In this document: piece after piece, positions 17,563 to 25,532 of the stretch
How the letters are laid out: the number at the start of each line of letters is the position of its first letter
Numbering within the stretch: position 1 is the first letter of the stretch
Assembly: GCA_964244885.1 (NCBI GenBank)
Contig: CAXTKD010000002.1
Location: forward strand, 1-64,000
Reading direction: 5' to 3'
Origin: CAXTKD01 sp964244885
GTDB lineage: Bacteria > Pseudomonadota > Alphaproteobacteria > Sphingomonadales > Sphingomonadaceae
DNA length: 64,000 nucleotides
Translations under genes and position numbers: made by a program
Notes under the pieces: model-generated
Databases searched by the model: none
Seen by the model: the letters and a program-made list of their open reading frames with translations, nothing else
Told to the model about the DNA's origin: nothing

Positions 17563-19245
17563 ATGAAGACGATGATGACGGCCGGCAGCCTGCTGGCGCT
17601 CGCCGCCGGCCTGGCGGGCGCGGCGAACGCCCAGACCGCGGCGCAGCTGCCGAGCAGCAGCGACATCTCGCGCGCCCGCGTTCCCGAGCCGCTGCCGCCG
17701 ACGCCGACATTCGACCTGCGCATCGAAGCGCCCGAAAAGACAGCGGTGCCGAAGGCGGTCGACGAGATCGAGTTCGCGGTCTCCGCCATCGCGGTCGACG
17801 GCGCCACCGCCTTTCCCAAGGCGCAGGTCGACGCCTTCTTCCAGCCGCTGGTCGGCAAGCAGATCACGCTCGAAGAGCTCCGCACCGCCGCGTCGAAGCT
17901 GGAGACGCTCTATCGCAAGGAGGGTTATTTCCTCAGCCGAGTCTTCGTGCCGCCGCAGGCGGTGAAGAGCGGCGTGCTCCGCGTCCAGGTCGTCGAAGGT
18001 TATATCAGCGATGTCTTCGTCGAGAGCGGCAACGCCTCGATCCGCTCGCGGCTCGCCAGCGCCCTGAAGCCGCTCGTCGGCAAGCGCCCGATCCGGCTGT
18101 CGGACATCGAGGCCCGCCTCCTCGTCATCAACGACATGCCCGGCATTTCGGGCTCCAGCGTGCTTCGCCCCGGCGCCGAGCTCGGCGCGTCGGAGCTGGT
18201 GCTCACCGCTTCGCCGGTCGACAACCAATATGCGCTCGAACTCTCGAACAGCGGCTCGAAGGAGCTCGGCCCCTGGGTGCTGAGCGGCAGCGCGATCATC
18301 GCCAACCCGCTCGGCCGCGCCGGCGAGCTGAGCATCGGCGCGGGGGTCGGCGGCGGCAACCTCGACGAGGTCCGCTCGGCGAGCCTGCGCTACGCCGAGC
18401 CGCTCGGCTCGAACGGCGCGATCGTCAGCCTGGGCGGCCTCGTCGCCAAGGCCAGGCCCGGCGGCAGCATCGCCGCGCTCGATGTCGAAAGCTTCGTCAC
18501 CTCGATCGCCGGCCGCCTGCGCCAGCCGCTCATCCGCAGCCGCGCCAACTCGCTGTTCCTCGATATCGGCCTGGCGCTCAACCGCACGCGCACCGACGCG
18601 GCGGGCGCGCGCATCGTCCTCGACCGCTCGACCGTCGGCGAAGCGACCTTGCTCTACCAGCAGAGCGGCTGGCTCAACGGCAGCACCAGCGTCTCGGCGA
18701 GCCTGTTCCACGGCTTCGACCTGTTCAACGCCAACGGCCGCGGCGCGCCTTTGCCATCGGTCGCGGGCTTCGACCCGAGCTTCACCCGCCTCGCCTGGTC
18801 GATCCAGCGCACGCAGCTGCTGCCCGCGCGCTTCAGCCTGTTCGGCGCGGTGCAGGGCCAGTACACCAAGGACACGCTGATCTCGGGCGAGCTGATCACC
18901 TTCGGCGGCCCCAATATCGGGCGCGGCTACGACCCCGCGCTGATCGCCGGCGACCGCGGCCTCGGCGGCGTGATCGAGCTGCGCTACGACCTCGCCTGGT
19001 CGCCGGGCAAGGCGATCGACGGCATCCAGCTCTACGGCTTCGGCGACGCCGCCCGCGCCACGACGCTGGCGATCGGCGCCGCCGCGCGAAGCACCGACCA
19101 TATCGCGACGCTCGGCGCCGGCGTCCGCGTCGGCATCCTCAAGCGCGGCCGGATCGACCTGCAGTTCGCCGACGCCCGCCGCACCGTCGCCGGCTCGACC
19201 GGCCGCGACCCGCGCGTCGTCGTCATCGCGAGCCTGGGGTTCTAG
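17563..19245 (+). CDS. TpsB outer-membrane transporter (FhaC/ShlB family)
   Basis: 560 aa, with signal peptide (SLLALAAGLAGAANAQ). A Pro-rich linker precedes POTRA domains (about 60-230; the AVDGATAFPKAQVDAFFQPL and TLYRKEGYFLSRVFVPPQAV segments are typical), then a 16-strand-type beta-barrel. The conserved L6 motif appears as GRGYDP, followed by GDRGLGG. This is the pore that would secrete the TpsA at 4691 and perhaps the adhesin at 1. The start is the ATG at 17563, 14 bp after the cyclase stop; longer in-frame extensions lie inside the cyclase gene. The stop forms a shared CTAG (19242-19245) with the convergent methyltransferase. Confidence 0.92.
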   Translation: MKTMMTAGSLLALAAGLAGAANAQTAAQLPSSSDISRARVPEPLPPTPTFDLRIEAPEKTAVPKAVDEIEFAVSAIAVDGATAFPKAQVDAFFQPLVGKQITLEELRTAASKLETLYRKEGYFLSRVFVPPQAVKSGVLRVQVVEGYISDVFVESGNASIRSRLASALKPLVGKRPIRLSDIEARLLVINDMPGISGSSVLRPGAELGASELVLTASPVDNQYALELSNSGSKELGPWVLSGSAIIANPLGRAGELSIGAGVGGGNLDEVRSASLRYAEPLGSNGAIVSLGGLVAKARPGGSIAALDVESFVTSIAGRLRQPLIRSRANSLFLDIGLALNRTRTDAAGARIVLDRSTVGEATLLYQQSGWLNGSTSVSASLFHGFDLFNANGRGAPLPSVAGFDPSFTRLAWSIQRTQLLPARFSLFGAVQGQYTKDTLISGELITFGGPNIGRGYDPALIAGDRGLGGVIELRYDLAWSPGKAIDGIQLYGFGDAARATTLAIGAAARSTDHIATLGAGVRVGILKRGRIDLQFADARRTVAGSTGRDPRVVVIASLGF

Positions 19246-20042
19246 CCGCTCGTCAAATGGTGCAGCATGATCCCACCCGTCGTCGCGACATTGAGCGAAT
19301 CGAAGCCGGGCGCCATCGGGATTCGGACGGTCGTGGCACGGGCGAGAATATCCTCCGACAGGCCCGGCCCCTCCGCACCCAGCAACACGGCCGCGCGTTG
19401 GGGTAAGAGCAAGTCGGCCAATTTGGTTTTGCCATTGGGGCTTAGCGCCAGCGCTTCGAAATTGTGGCGTGCCAGCAGCTCGATCACATCCTCGTCACGC
19501 TTGAGCCGCGCGAACGGCACCGACAGCACCGCTCCGACGGAGACTCGGATCGCCTTGCGATAGAGCGGATCGCAGCACTCGGCATCGAGCAACACCGCGT
19601 CCGCGCCGAACGCCGCGGCGTTGCGGAACAGGCCGCCGACGTTGTCGTGATTGGCGATCGCCGAGAGCACGAGGATCGTCGCGCGCGCCGGCAGCCGCGC
19701 CAGCAGGCTCTCGGCGTCGGGTGTCTCGATCCGCTCGCCGATCGCCAGGATGCCGCGATGAAGCGCGAAGCCCGCGATGCCGTCGAGCACCGCTTGGGGT
19801 GCGGCGTAGGTCGGTACGCCCTCCGGCACCTGCTCGAGCAGCGACGTCAGCCTCTCGACTCGCTGCGTCGCGATCAGCAGCGACAGCGGCCGATAGGCGC
19901 GCGAGGCAAGCAGCATCGCCAGGACCACCCTGCCCTCCGCGACGAACAGGCCCCGCCGCCCAACCAGATCACGCTCGCGGATGTCACGATAGGCGTCGAT
20001 GCGCGGGTCGGCCGGATCGGCGATCTCGACGATGGCGGGCAT
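19242..20042 (-). CDS. SpoU/TrmH-family RNA 2'-O-methyltransferase
   Basis: 266 aa. An N-terminal substrate-binding region is followed by the SPOUT catalytic domain with the three usual motifs: the Asn-containing LSAIANHDNVGGLFRNAAAFG, the LLGAEGPGLS loop and the C-terminal IPMAPGFDSLNVATTGGI knot. This family methylates ribose in tRNA or rRNA using SAM; the exact nucleotide is not evident. Its ATG overlaps the TGA of the upstream GST gene. It is the last gene of the minus-strand chain beginning with the DinJ/YafQ pair. Confidence 0.88.
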   Translation of the reverse strand: MPAIVEIADPADPRIDAYRDIRERDLVGRRGLFVAEGRVVLAMLLASRAYRPLSLLIATQRVERLTSLLEQVPEGVPTYAAPQAVLDGIAGFALHRGILAIGERIETPDAESLLARLPARATILVLSAIANHDNVGGLFRNAAAFGADAVLLDAECCDPLYRKAIRVSVGAVLSVPFARLKRDEDVIELLARHNFEALALSPNGKTKLADLLLPQRAAVLLGAEGPGLSEDILARATTVRIPMAPGFDSLNVATTGGIMLHHLTSG

Positions 20043-20668
20043 CAGGCGGGGAACAGCGTGATCGCGTCGCCGGCCCGCCAGGGCGGCAGCTTGACCATGA
20101 CCCGCGCGAACAGCGGCGAGGCGACGTGCCCGGCCAGCCAGCTCTGGACCCGCGGCAGCGGCCGCGCGTCGAACCATGCGCGGTCGACTTCGGCGAACTG
20201 GCGGACGAACGGCATGATCGCGATATCGGCGAGCGCGCGGGTGTCGCGGCAGAGGTTGGCGCGGCCCATCAACCGCGCCTCCAGTTCGGTCAGCATCGCC
20301 ATCCCACCCGCCCGGACTTCGACGGGATCGACACCATGCCGGTCGGGATATTTGTAGCGGTCGAGGTGCCGCTTGAACGCACCATCGAACGCCGCGATCA
20401 GCGTGGGATCGTCGCCGCCGAGCCAATCCTCCGGATCGTTCCGGGCCAGCGCCCAGCGCATGATGTCCAGGCTCTCGTCGATCACCCGATCGTGAAGCAC
20501 GAGAACGGGAACGGTCGCCTTGGGCGACGCCTCGATCATCTCGGCCGGCTTGTCCGCCAGCACCACCTCGCGGATCGCGCAGGCCACGCCGCTCACCGCG
20601 AGCGCCATCCGGGCGCGCATCGCGTAGGGGCAGCGGCGGAAGCTGTAGAGGATCGGCGGCTCAGCCAC
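20042..20668 (-). CDS. Glutathione S-transferase-like protein
   Basis: 208 aa from the GTG at 20668 (VAEPPILYSFRRCPYAMRAR), which overlaps the trhO stop. The N-terminal thioredoxin-like domain has a glutaredoxin-like RRCPYAMRAR opening, the cis-Pro region KATVPVLV and the DES motif (IDESLDIMRW) for glutathione binding. The helical C-terminal domain runs from about 85. Substrate unknown. A longer start at 20773 would place about 35 residues inside trhO with no GST character, so I reject it. Confidence 0.85.
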   Translation of the reverse strand: MAEPPILYSFRRCPYAMRARMALAVSGVACAIREVVLADKPAEMIEASPKATVPVLVLHDRVIDESLDIMRWALARNDPEDWLGGDDPTLIAAFDGAFKRHLDRYKYPDRHGVDPVEVRAGGMAMLTELEARLMGRANLCRDTRALADIAIMPFVRQFAEVDRAWFDARPLPRVQSWLAGHVASPLFARVMVKLPPWRAGDAITLFPA

Positions 20669-21611
20669 GCGCTTTCCGCACCGCGCCGACATGCGCCTCG
20701 CCGCGCCGGCTGGCGAGCACGGTCTGGCGGTGGCGCTCGGCATAGCCCTCGCGCTGCGTCGCGTCACGCGCATCGTGGCAGGCCGGGCAGCTGATCCCCT
20801 CGACGTAGAGCGGCGACGCGCGGTCGCCGGCGCTCACCGGCATCCGGCAGGCGCGGCAGAGCACATGCGTCCCGGCGCCAAGGCCGTGCGTCACCGCCAC
20901 CCGCTCGTCGAACACGAAGCACTCGCCGTCCCATCGGCTGTCCTCGGGCGGCACGGTCTCCAGATAGTTCAGGATGCCGCCATCGAGGTGATAGACCTCT
21001 TCCACCCCTTCGGCCTTCAGGAACGCCGTCGCCTTCTCGCAGCGGATGCCGCCGGTGCAGAACATCGCGACCTTCGGCGCGTCCGCCAGCAGCGTCTCGC
21101 GCCGCGCACGGAACCAGGCCGGAAATTCGCTGAAGCTCCGGGTGCCGGGATTGACCGCCTCCGCGAAGCTGCCGACGCCGACCTCATAGTCGTTTCGCGT
21201 ATCGATCACGACGACGCCGGGCGAGGCGATCAGCGCGTTCCAGTCCTCGGGCGCGACATAATGGCCGGCGCCGTTCAGCGGATCGACCGCCGGTTCCCCC
21301 ATCGTCACGATCTCGCGCTTGATCCGCACCTTCATGCGGTGGAACGGCATCGCCGCCGCCGTCGACTCCTTGGCCGTCAGCCCCCCGCATCCCGGCAGGG
21401 CGCGCAACGCCGCCAGCACCCGCTCGACCCCCTCCGCCGACCCCGCGATCGTGCCGTTCACGCCCTCGCGCGCCAACAGGATCGTGCCCTTCGTCCCCGC
21501 CGCCTCGCAAACAGCCGCCAGCTGCTCCTTTAGCGGCGTAGGGTCCTCGAACCGGACGAAGCGGTAAAAGGCGGCGACGCGCGTCGCCGTCTGCGACTTC
21601 GACGGCATCAT
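20661..21611 (-). CDS. trhO: tRNA uridine(34) hydroxylase, rhodanese domain
   Basis: 316 aa. This is the YceA/TrhO family, which makes 5-hydroxyuridine at the tRNA wobble position. An N-terminal acylphosphatase-like domain (about 1-110) leads to a rhodanese domain with the active-site loop MFCTGGIRCEKA, then a C-terminal Cys-rich part (HVLCRACRMPVS.., SCPACHD) likely binding zinc. The ATG overlaps the yafQ TGA (ATGA), so expression is coupled to the upstream toxin gene. Together with the downstream methyltransferase, two RNA-modification enzymes share this transcript. Confidence 0.9.
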   Translation of the reverse strand: MMPSKSQTATRVAAFYRFVRFEDPTPLKEQLAAVCEAAGTKGTILLAREGVNGTIAGSAEGVERVLAALRALPGCGGLTAKESTAAAMPFHRMKVRIKREIVTMGEPAVDPLNGAGHYVAPEDWNALIASPGVVVIDTRNDYEVGVGSFAEAVNPGTRSFSEFPAWFRARRETLLADAPKVAMFCTGGIRCEKATAFLKAEGVEEVYHLDGGILNYLETVPPEDSRWDGECFVFDERVAVTHGLGAGTHVLCRACRMPVSAGDRASPLYVEGISCPACHDARDATQREGYAERHRQTVLASRRGEAHVGAVRKARG

Positions 21612-21934
21612 GCGCCGAACAACTTGTTGTGCGTGCCTGCGCGGGCGAATATCACGGTGCCGCTCTTCCCCGCCGCATCATCGACTCGATAGATCAGCAG
21701 GAAGTCCCCGCCTACATGGCACTCACGATAATCCGCCCACTGCCCCTTGAGCGGGTGATCCTTCCACTCCGGGCCGAGCGGCGCGTCGTTTCCGACCAGC
21801 AGGAGCATCACGGCCTTCAGCCGGCCCATGTCGAAACGGCCCGAGCCGGACAGTCGCGCCCAGTCCTTGCTGAACTGCTTGGCGTAGTCGCAGGCGCGCG
21901 GGTGGCAGGCTCGCTTGCCGTCAGCCTTAGCCAT
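21608..21934 (-). CDS. yafQ: YafQ-type toxin (RelE/ParE superfamily mRNA interferase)
   Basis: 108 aa. Features of YafQ: KQFSKDWARL near the N-terminus, PLGPEWKDHPLKGQWADYRECHVGGDFLLIYRVD in the core (quoted in parts), and a C-terminal RAGTHNKLFG with the His expected in the active site. It cleaves mRNA on the ribosome in the characterised relatives. It overlaps dinJ upstream by 8 bases and trhO downstream by ATGA, so it sits in an operon with a tRNA-modifying gene. Confidence 0.88.
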   Translation of the reverse strand: MAKADGKRACHPRACDYAKQFSKDWARLSGSGRFDMGRLKAVMLLLVGNDAPLGPEWKDHPLKGQWADYRECHVGGDFLLIYRVDDAAGKSGTVIFARAGTHNKLFGA

Positions 21935-22196
21935 CCAGCGCGGCGATCATCGCTTCGCCGTCATCGAAGCGGGCCGATCGATCCTCAAGAATGGCGTCAA
22001 CCTCCGCCATCGCGCTGCGGGTGATCGCGTTCGGCACCTTGAGCTCCAGCGGGAACGCCTGCTCGGCGACGATCCGGTGAAACAGGAGGCGCACGGCATC
22101 GGCGGCCGAAAGCCCCATTGCCGCAAGCGCAGCATTGCCCTTCGCCTTGATCTCATCGTCCATCCGGACGTGAAGCATCGTCGTCTGCGCCACCAC
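21927..22196 (-). CDS. dinJ: DinJ/RelB-type antitoxin
   Basis: 89 aa. A ribbon-helix-helix N-terminus (TMLHVRMDDEIKAKGNAALA) is followed by AMGLSAADAVRLLFHRIVAEQAFPLEL, classic for DinJ/RelB antitoxins. The C-terminal half would wrap the YafQ toxin. Start choice: GTG at 22196 or the next codon, GTG 22193, which lies 6 bases from GGAG; the ATG at 22178 would remove part of the DNA-binding strand. A perfect 18-bp palindrome immediately upstream is the likely autoregulatory operator. Confidence 0.88.
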   Translation of the reverse strand: MVAQTTMLHVRMDDEIKAKGNAALAAMGLSAADAVRLLFHRIVAEQAFPLELKVPNAITRSAMAEVDAILEDRSARFDDGEAMIAALDG

Positions 22197-22203
22197 AATC
22201 TCC

Positions 22204-22221
22204 GTATCTCAATTGAGATAC
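22204..22221 (-). promoter_or_regulatory. Perfect 18-bp palindrome, probable DinJ-YafQ operator
   Basis: GTATCTCAATTGAGATAC reads the same on both strands and lies 8 bases before the antitoxin GTG start. Antitoxins of this family repress their own promoter by binding such palindromes, so autoregulation is likely, though not shown. Confidence 0.75.
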
Positions 22222-22262
22222 AATGAAGGCGCTCGCTCGGCTTGTCAACCGCCGGGCGGCGG

Positions 22263-22334
22263 CTGGGGCGGCAGGATTCGAACCTGCGAATGCCGGTACC
22301 AAAAACCGGTGCCTTACCACTTGGCGACGCCCCA
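22263..22334 (-). tRNA. tRNA-Gln (anticodon UUG)
   Basis: 72 nt on the minus strand. The acceptor stem is TGGGGCG/CGCCCCA with discriminator G. The D-arm contains AGTGGTAA, the anticodon stem-loop is CCGGT-TTTTGGT-ACCGG giving anticodon TTG, and the T-arm has GTTCGAATCC. No CCA is encoded (the next bases are CCG). The 3' end faces the dinJ-yafQ module about 40 bp away. Confidence 0.95.
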
Positions 22335-22417
22335 TCGCGGCGCGGCGGGCTTAGCCGCTCCGGTGTGGGGCTGGCAAGGCGCGGCGGCGTCGGCTACCCA
22401 CGGCGCCAGTTGGTGTC

Positions 22418-23428
22418 ATGGGGTTTCGAATGGCGGTTCTGGTCACGGGTGTCGCGGGCTTCATCGGAGCGCAGGTCGCGACGCGCTTGCTCGATCGTGG
22501 CGAGGAGGTGATCGGGCTCGACAACCTCAACGACTATTATTCGGTGCAGCTGAAGCGCGACCGGCTGGCCAGGCTCCAGGTCCGCGACAATGCCTTCAAG
22601 TTCGTCCAGACCGACTTCGCCGACATGGCGGGGCTGACGTCGAGCCTAAACGATCTGCCCGTCGACCGCATCGTTCATCTCGGCGCGCAGGCGGGCGTCC
22701 GCTATTCGATCGAGAACCCGCACGCCTACGTCCAGTCGAACCTCGTCGGCCACCTCAACATCATGGAGCTGGCGCGGCGTTCCGAACGCTGCAAGCACCT
22801 CGTCTACGCCTCTTCGTCCTCGGTCTACGGCTCGAACACCAAGCTGCCGTTCGCGGTCGAGGACCGGGTCGATCACCCGATGTCGCTCTACGCCGCGACC
22901 AAGAAGGCCGACGAGTTGATGAGCGAGACCTACGCCCATCTCTACCGCCTGCCGCAGACCGGCCTGCGTTTCTTCACCGTGTACGGCCCGTGGGGCCGTC
23001 CCGACATGGCGATGTGGCTGTTCACTGACGCGATCCTTAAAGGTAGCCCGATCAAGGTGTTCAACGGCGGCGACATGCGGCGCGACTTCACCTTCATCGA
23101 CGACATCGTGACCGGCGTCGTCGCCTGCCTCGACAACCCGCCGCCCGACGATGGCGCGATGAAGGCGGGCGGCTCGGTCAGCCCGCACCGCCTCTACAAC
23201 ATCGGCAACCATCGCTCCGAGGAGCTGATGCGGATGATCGGCCTGATCGAGGCGGCGACGGGCCGCGAGGCGGTCAAGGAGATGCACCCGATGCAGCCCG
23301 GCGACGTCAAGGACACCTACGCCGACATCGGCGCGATCAACCGCGACCTTGGCTTCGAGCCGACGACCCCGATCGACGTCGGCGTCCCCGCCTTCGTCGA
23401 CTGGTTCCGCAGCTACCACAAGGTGTGA
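22418..23428 (+). CDS. NAD-dependent epimerase, UDP-glucuronate 4-epimerase type
   Basis: 336 aa. Rossmann motif TGVAGFIG, catalytic SLYAATKK (Tyr-x3-Lys), and NDYYSVQLKRDRLARL plus GGDMRRDFTFIDDIV, which are hallmarks of UDP-glucuronate 4-epimerases making UDP-galacturonate for capsule or LPS. Start ATG 22418 or, more likely by spacing from GGGG, ATG 22430 (MAVLVTGVAG). Its stop overlaps the GTG of the next gene (GTGA). The sugar product fits the envelope theme of the window. Confidence 0.88.
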   Translation: MGFRMAVLVTGVAGFIGAQVATRLLDRGEEVIGLDNLNDYYSVQLKRDRLARLQVRDNAFKFVQTDFADMAGLTSSLNDLPVDRIVHLGAQAGVRYSIENPHAYVQSNLVGHLNIMELARRSERCKHLVYASSSSVYGSNTKLPFAVEDRVDHPMSLYAATKKADELMSETYAHLYRLPQTGLRFFTVYGPWGRPDMAMWLFTDAILKGSPIKVFNGGDMRRDFTFIDDIVTGVVACLDNPPPDDGAMKAGGSVSPHRLYNIGNHRSEELMRMIGLIEAATGREAVKEMHPMQPGDVKDTYADIGAINRDLGFEPTTPIDVGVPAFVDWFRSYHKV

Positions 23429-24198
23429 CCAACTATCTCGTCTGGGGAGCGATCGGCCCGTCGACCTGGCCGCTCTGGCTGCTGGCGATCGCCGCTGCGC
23501 ACTTCGCATGGCCCGACCGCAAGGGCGATCGCTTCCGGCGCGGACGAAGGCTGACCTTCGCCGCGCTCGCGCTCGGCCTTGCGCTTGGCGCGACGCCGCT
23601 CGGCTCCTGGCTGATTCGCCCGCTGGAGGCGCGCTTCCCCCCCAGCCGTCTCGACCGCGCGCCGGGGACCATCCTCGTGCTCGGCGGCGCGGAGGCGCTC
23701 GCGGCATCCGAGTGGCGGAACGCGCTGGAACTCAGCGAGGCCGGGGAGCGGGTCCTCGAAGGCGCCGCCCTCGCCCATCGCTTCCCGACCGCGAAGCTCG
23801 CCATCGCCGGCGGCATCCGGCTCGAACGGTCATCGCTCACCGATGTCGGACTGGTCGTCGACGCATGGCGCCGGATCGGCGTCGCGCCGGGCCGGATCAT
23901 CCCCGTCGACCGAACCGCGGACACATGCTCGAACGCGCTCGGGGCGCGCCGCCTACCGCGGCCGATCCTGCTCGTCACCTCGGCCGCGCACATGCCGCGC
24001 TCGGTCGCCTGCTTCCGCGCCGCCGGCATCGAGCCGCTGATCTATCCCGTCGACTATCGCGCCATCCGCCCCGGCCGCTCGATCGGCGGAGTCACCTCGA
24101 ACATGGACCGCGCCGACTTCGCGCTGCACGAATGGATCGGGCTCGCCTACTACCGCCTCACCGGCCGGACCAAGGAACTGCTGCCTAGTCCGGCCTGA
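23425..24198 (+). CDS. YdcF/ElyC-like DUF218 membrane protein
   Basis: 257 aa from GTG 23425, overlapping the epimerase stop by GTGA. Two TM helices (about 14-28 and 45-65) anchor a DUF218 domain: TILVLGGAE, KLAIAGGIR, the TADTCSNA segment and ILLVTSAAHMPRSVACFRAAG. Relatives include ElyC and SanA, implicated in envelope polysaccharide or peptidoglycan-precursor handling. The last 14 bp overlap the convergent cyclopropane synthase gene. Confidence 0.85.
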   Translation: MTNYLVWGAIGPSTWPLWLLAIAAAHFAWPDRKGDRFRRGRRLTFAALALGLALGATPLGSWLIRPLEARFPPSRLDRAPGTILVLGGAEALAASEWRNALELSEAGERVLEGAALAHRFPTAKLAIAGGIRLERSSLTDVGLVVDAWRRIGVAPGRIIPVDRTADTCSNALGARRLPRPILLVTSAAHMPRSVACFRAAGIEPLIYPVDYRAIRPGRSIGGVTSNMDRADFALHEWIGLAYYRLTGRTKELLPSPA

Positions 24199-25444
24199 CC
24201 AGCGTCGCCTGCAGGACGTCGATCCCGCCGCTCCGGAAGCCGCCCTCGCTGTACATCAGGTACAACCGCCAGATCGCATCGAACCTGTCGTCGAAGCCCG
24301 CCGGCAGCCTCCCCTCGCGCCGCGCCGCGTCGTAGCGCCGCCGCCATTCCAGCAGGGTCCGCGCGTAATCCTGCCCGTGGTGCGTCGCGCCCCGCCATTT
24401 CAGCCGCTCGTCCTCCGCCGCGCGGCGGAGGCGCGGCTCGCTCGGCAGCATGCCGCCGGGGAAGATGTAGGTCTGGATGAAGTCGGCGCCGCTCGCATAG
24501 CTGTCGAAGGTCGCCTCGTCGATCGTGATGACCTGAAGCGCCGCGCGGCCGCCTGGCTTCAGCGCCCGCCGCACCGCGCGCATGTAGGGCCGCCAGAACG
24601 CCTGGCCCACCGCTTCGAACATCTCGACCGACGCGACATGATCATACTGGTCGCGGACGTCGCGATAGTCGCGGAGCTGGAAGCGGACGCGGTTCGAGAG
24701 CCCGGCGCGCGCGATCCGCGCCTCGGCATAAGCGAGCTGCTCCCGCGACAGCGTGATGCCGGTGACCTCGGCGCCGTACTCGCGCGCCGCGATCTCCGCG
24801 AGCCCGCCCCAGCCGCAGCCGATCTCCAGCAGGTGGTCGCCCGGCTTGAGCGCCAGCTTGTCGAGCAGCGTCCGCACCTTGCGGCGCTGCGCGTCGGCCA
24901 GGTCGTCGCCCTCCCCGTAGATCGCCGACGAATAGGTCATCGTCTCGTCGAGCCAGGCGGCGTAGAAATCGTTGCCGAGATCGTAGTGGAAGGCGATGTT
25001 GCGCCGCGCGCCCTCGCGGGTGTTGGCCTGGAAGGCCCGCGCCAGCCGTCCGGCGAGACGGCCGAGACGCCCCCCGCGCCCCGCTTCGCCAAGCTCCACG
25101 CGGTTGAGCATGAACAGCTCGAAGAGTTTTGCCGCGTCGGGGCTGCTCCAGTCGCCGTCGAAGTTGGACTGCGCGAACCCCGCCGATCCGCCAAGGCCGA
25201 GCCGCACCAGCGGCCGCCAGTTGTTGAGCGTGATCGCCGCTTCGGGCCCCGGCCGCCGGCCGCCCAATCGCCGCGTCCGGCCATCGGGCAACGTGGCGTC
25301 GAGCCGCCCGTGCGCCAGCCCCTCGTCGATCCGGTCCAGCGCCCGCTGGAAGCTTCCGGCAAGCAGCCGCGCCAGCCAGCCGTCGCGCCCGGCGAAGCGC
25401 GCGCCGGCGCGCGCCAGATGCGCGCCTCTCTCCGGTGCGTTCAT
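24185..25444 (-). CDS. cfa: Cyclopropane-fatty-acyl-phospholipid synthase
   Basis: 419 aa, typical length. The SAM-binding core has LLEIGCGWGG, preceded by AFHYDLGNDFYAAWLDETMTYS and followed by GITLSREQLAYA, all characteristic of the Cfa family, which adds a methylene to unsaturated acyl chains in membrane phospholipids. The active-site VEMFEAVGQ and YIFPGGMLPS are present. A TATAAT box lies about 20 bp upstream on the minus strand. It runs convergent with the YdcF-like gene, overlapping it by 14 bp. Confidence 0.93.
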   Translation of the reverse strand: MNAPERGAHLARAGARFAGRDGWLARLLAGSFQRALDRIDEGLAHGRLDATLPDGRTRRLGGRRPGPEAAITLNNWRPLVRLGLGGSAGFAQSNFDGDWSSPDAAKLFELFMLNRVELGEAGRGGRLGRLAGRLARAFQANTREGARRNIAFHYDLGNDFYAAWLDETMTYSSAIYGEGDDLADAQRRKVRTLLDKLALKPGDHLLEIGCGWGGLAEIAAREYGAEVTGITLSREQLAYAEARIARAGLSNRVRFQLRDYRDVRDQYDHVASVEMFEAVGQAFWRPYMRAVRRALKPGGRAALQVITIDEATFDSYASGADFIQTYIFPGGMLPSEPRLRRAAEDERLKWRGATHHGQDYARTLLEWRRRYDAARREGRLPAGFDDRFDAIWRLYLMYSEGGFRSGGIDVLQATLVRPD

Positions 25445-25464
25445 GCAGCCATCCCCATCGGATG

Positions 25465-25470
25465 ATTATA
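25465..25470 (-). promoter_or_regulatory. Candidate -10 box of the cfa promoter
   Basis: On the minus strand the bases read TATAAT, 20 bp before the cfa ATG. No good -35 hexamer is seen at 17 bp (TACGAT), so the call is tentative. Confidence 0.35.
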
Positions 25471-25532
25471 ACAAAGTCGCGCGCGCTATCGTAGACTTGA
25501 AGCAAGCCGCCCTGAAAATGCTAGGAGGGGCC

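Noticed and set aside
22213..22417. Coding frame running across the tRNA before the epimerase
   Set aside because: It covers the tRNA and has no recognisable protein sequence.
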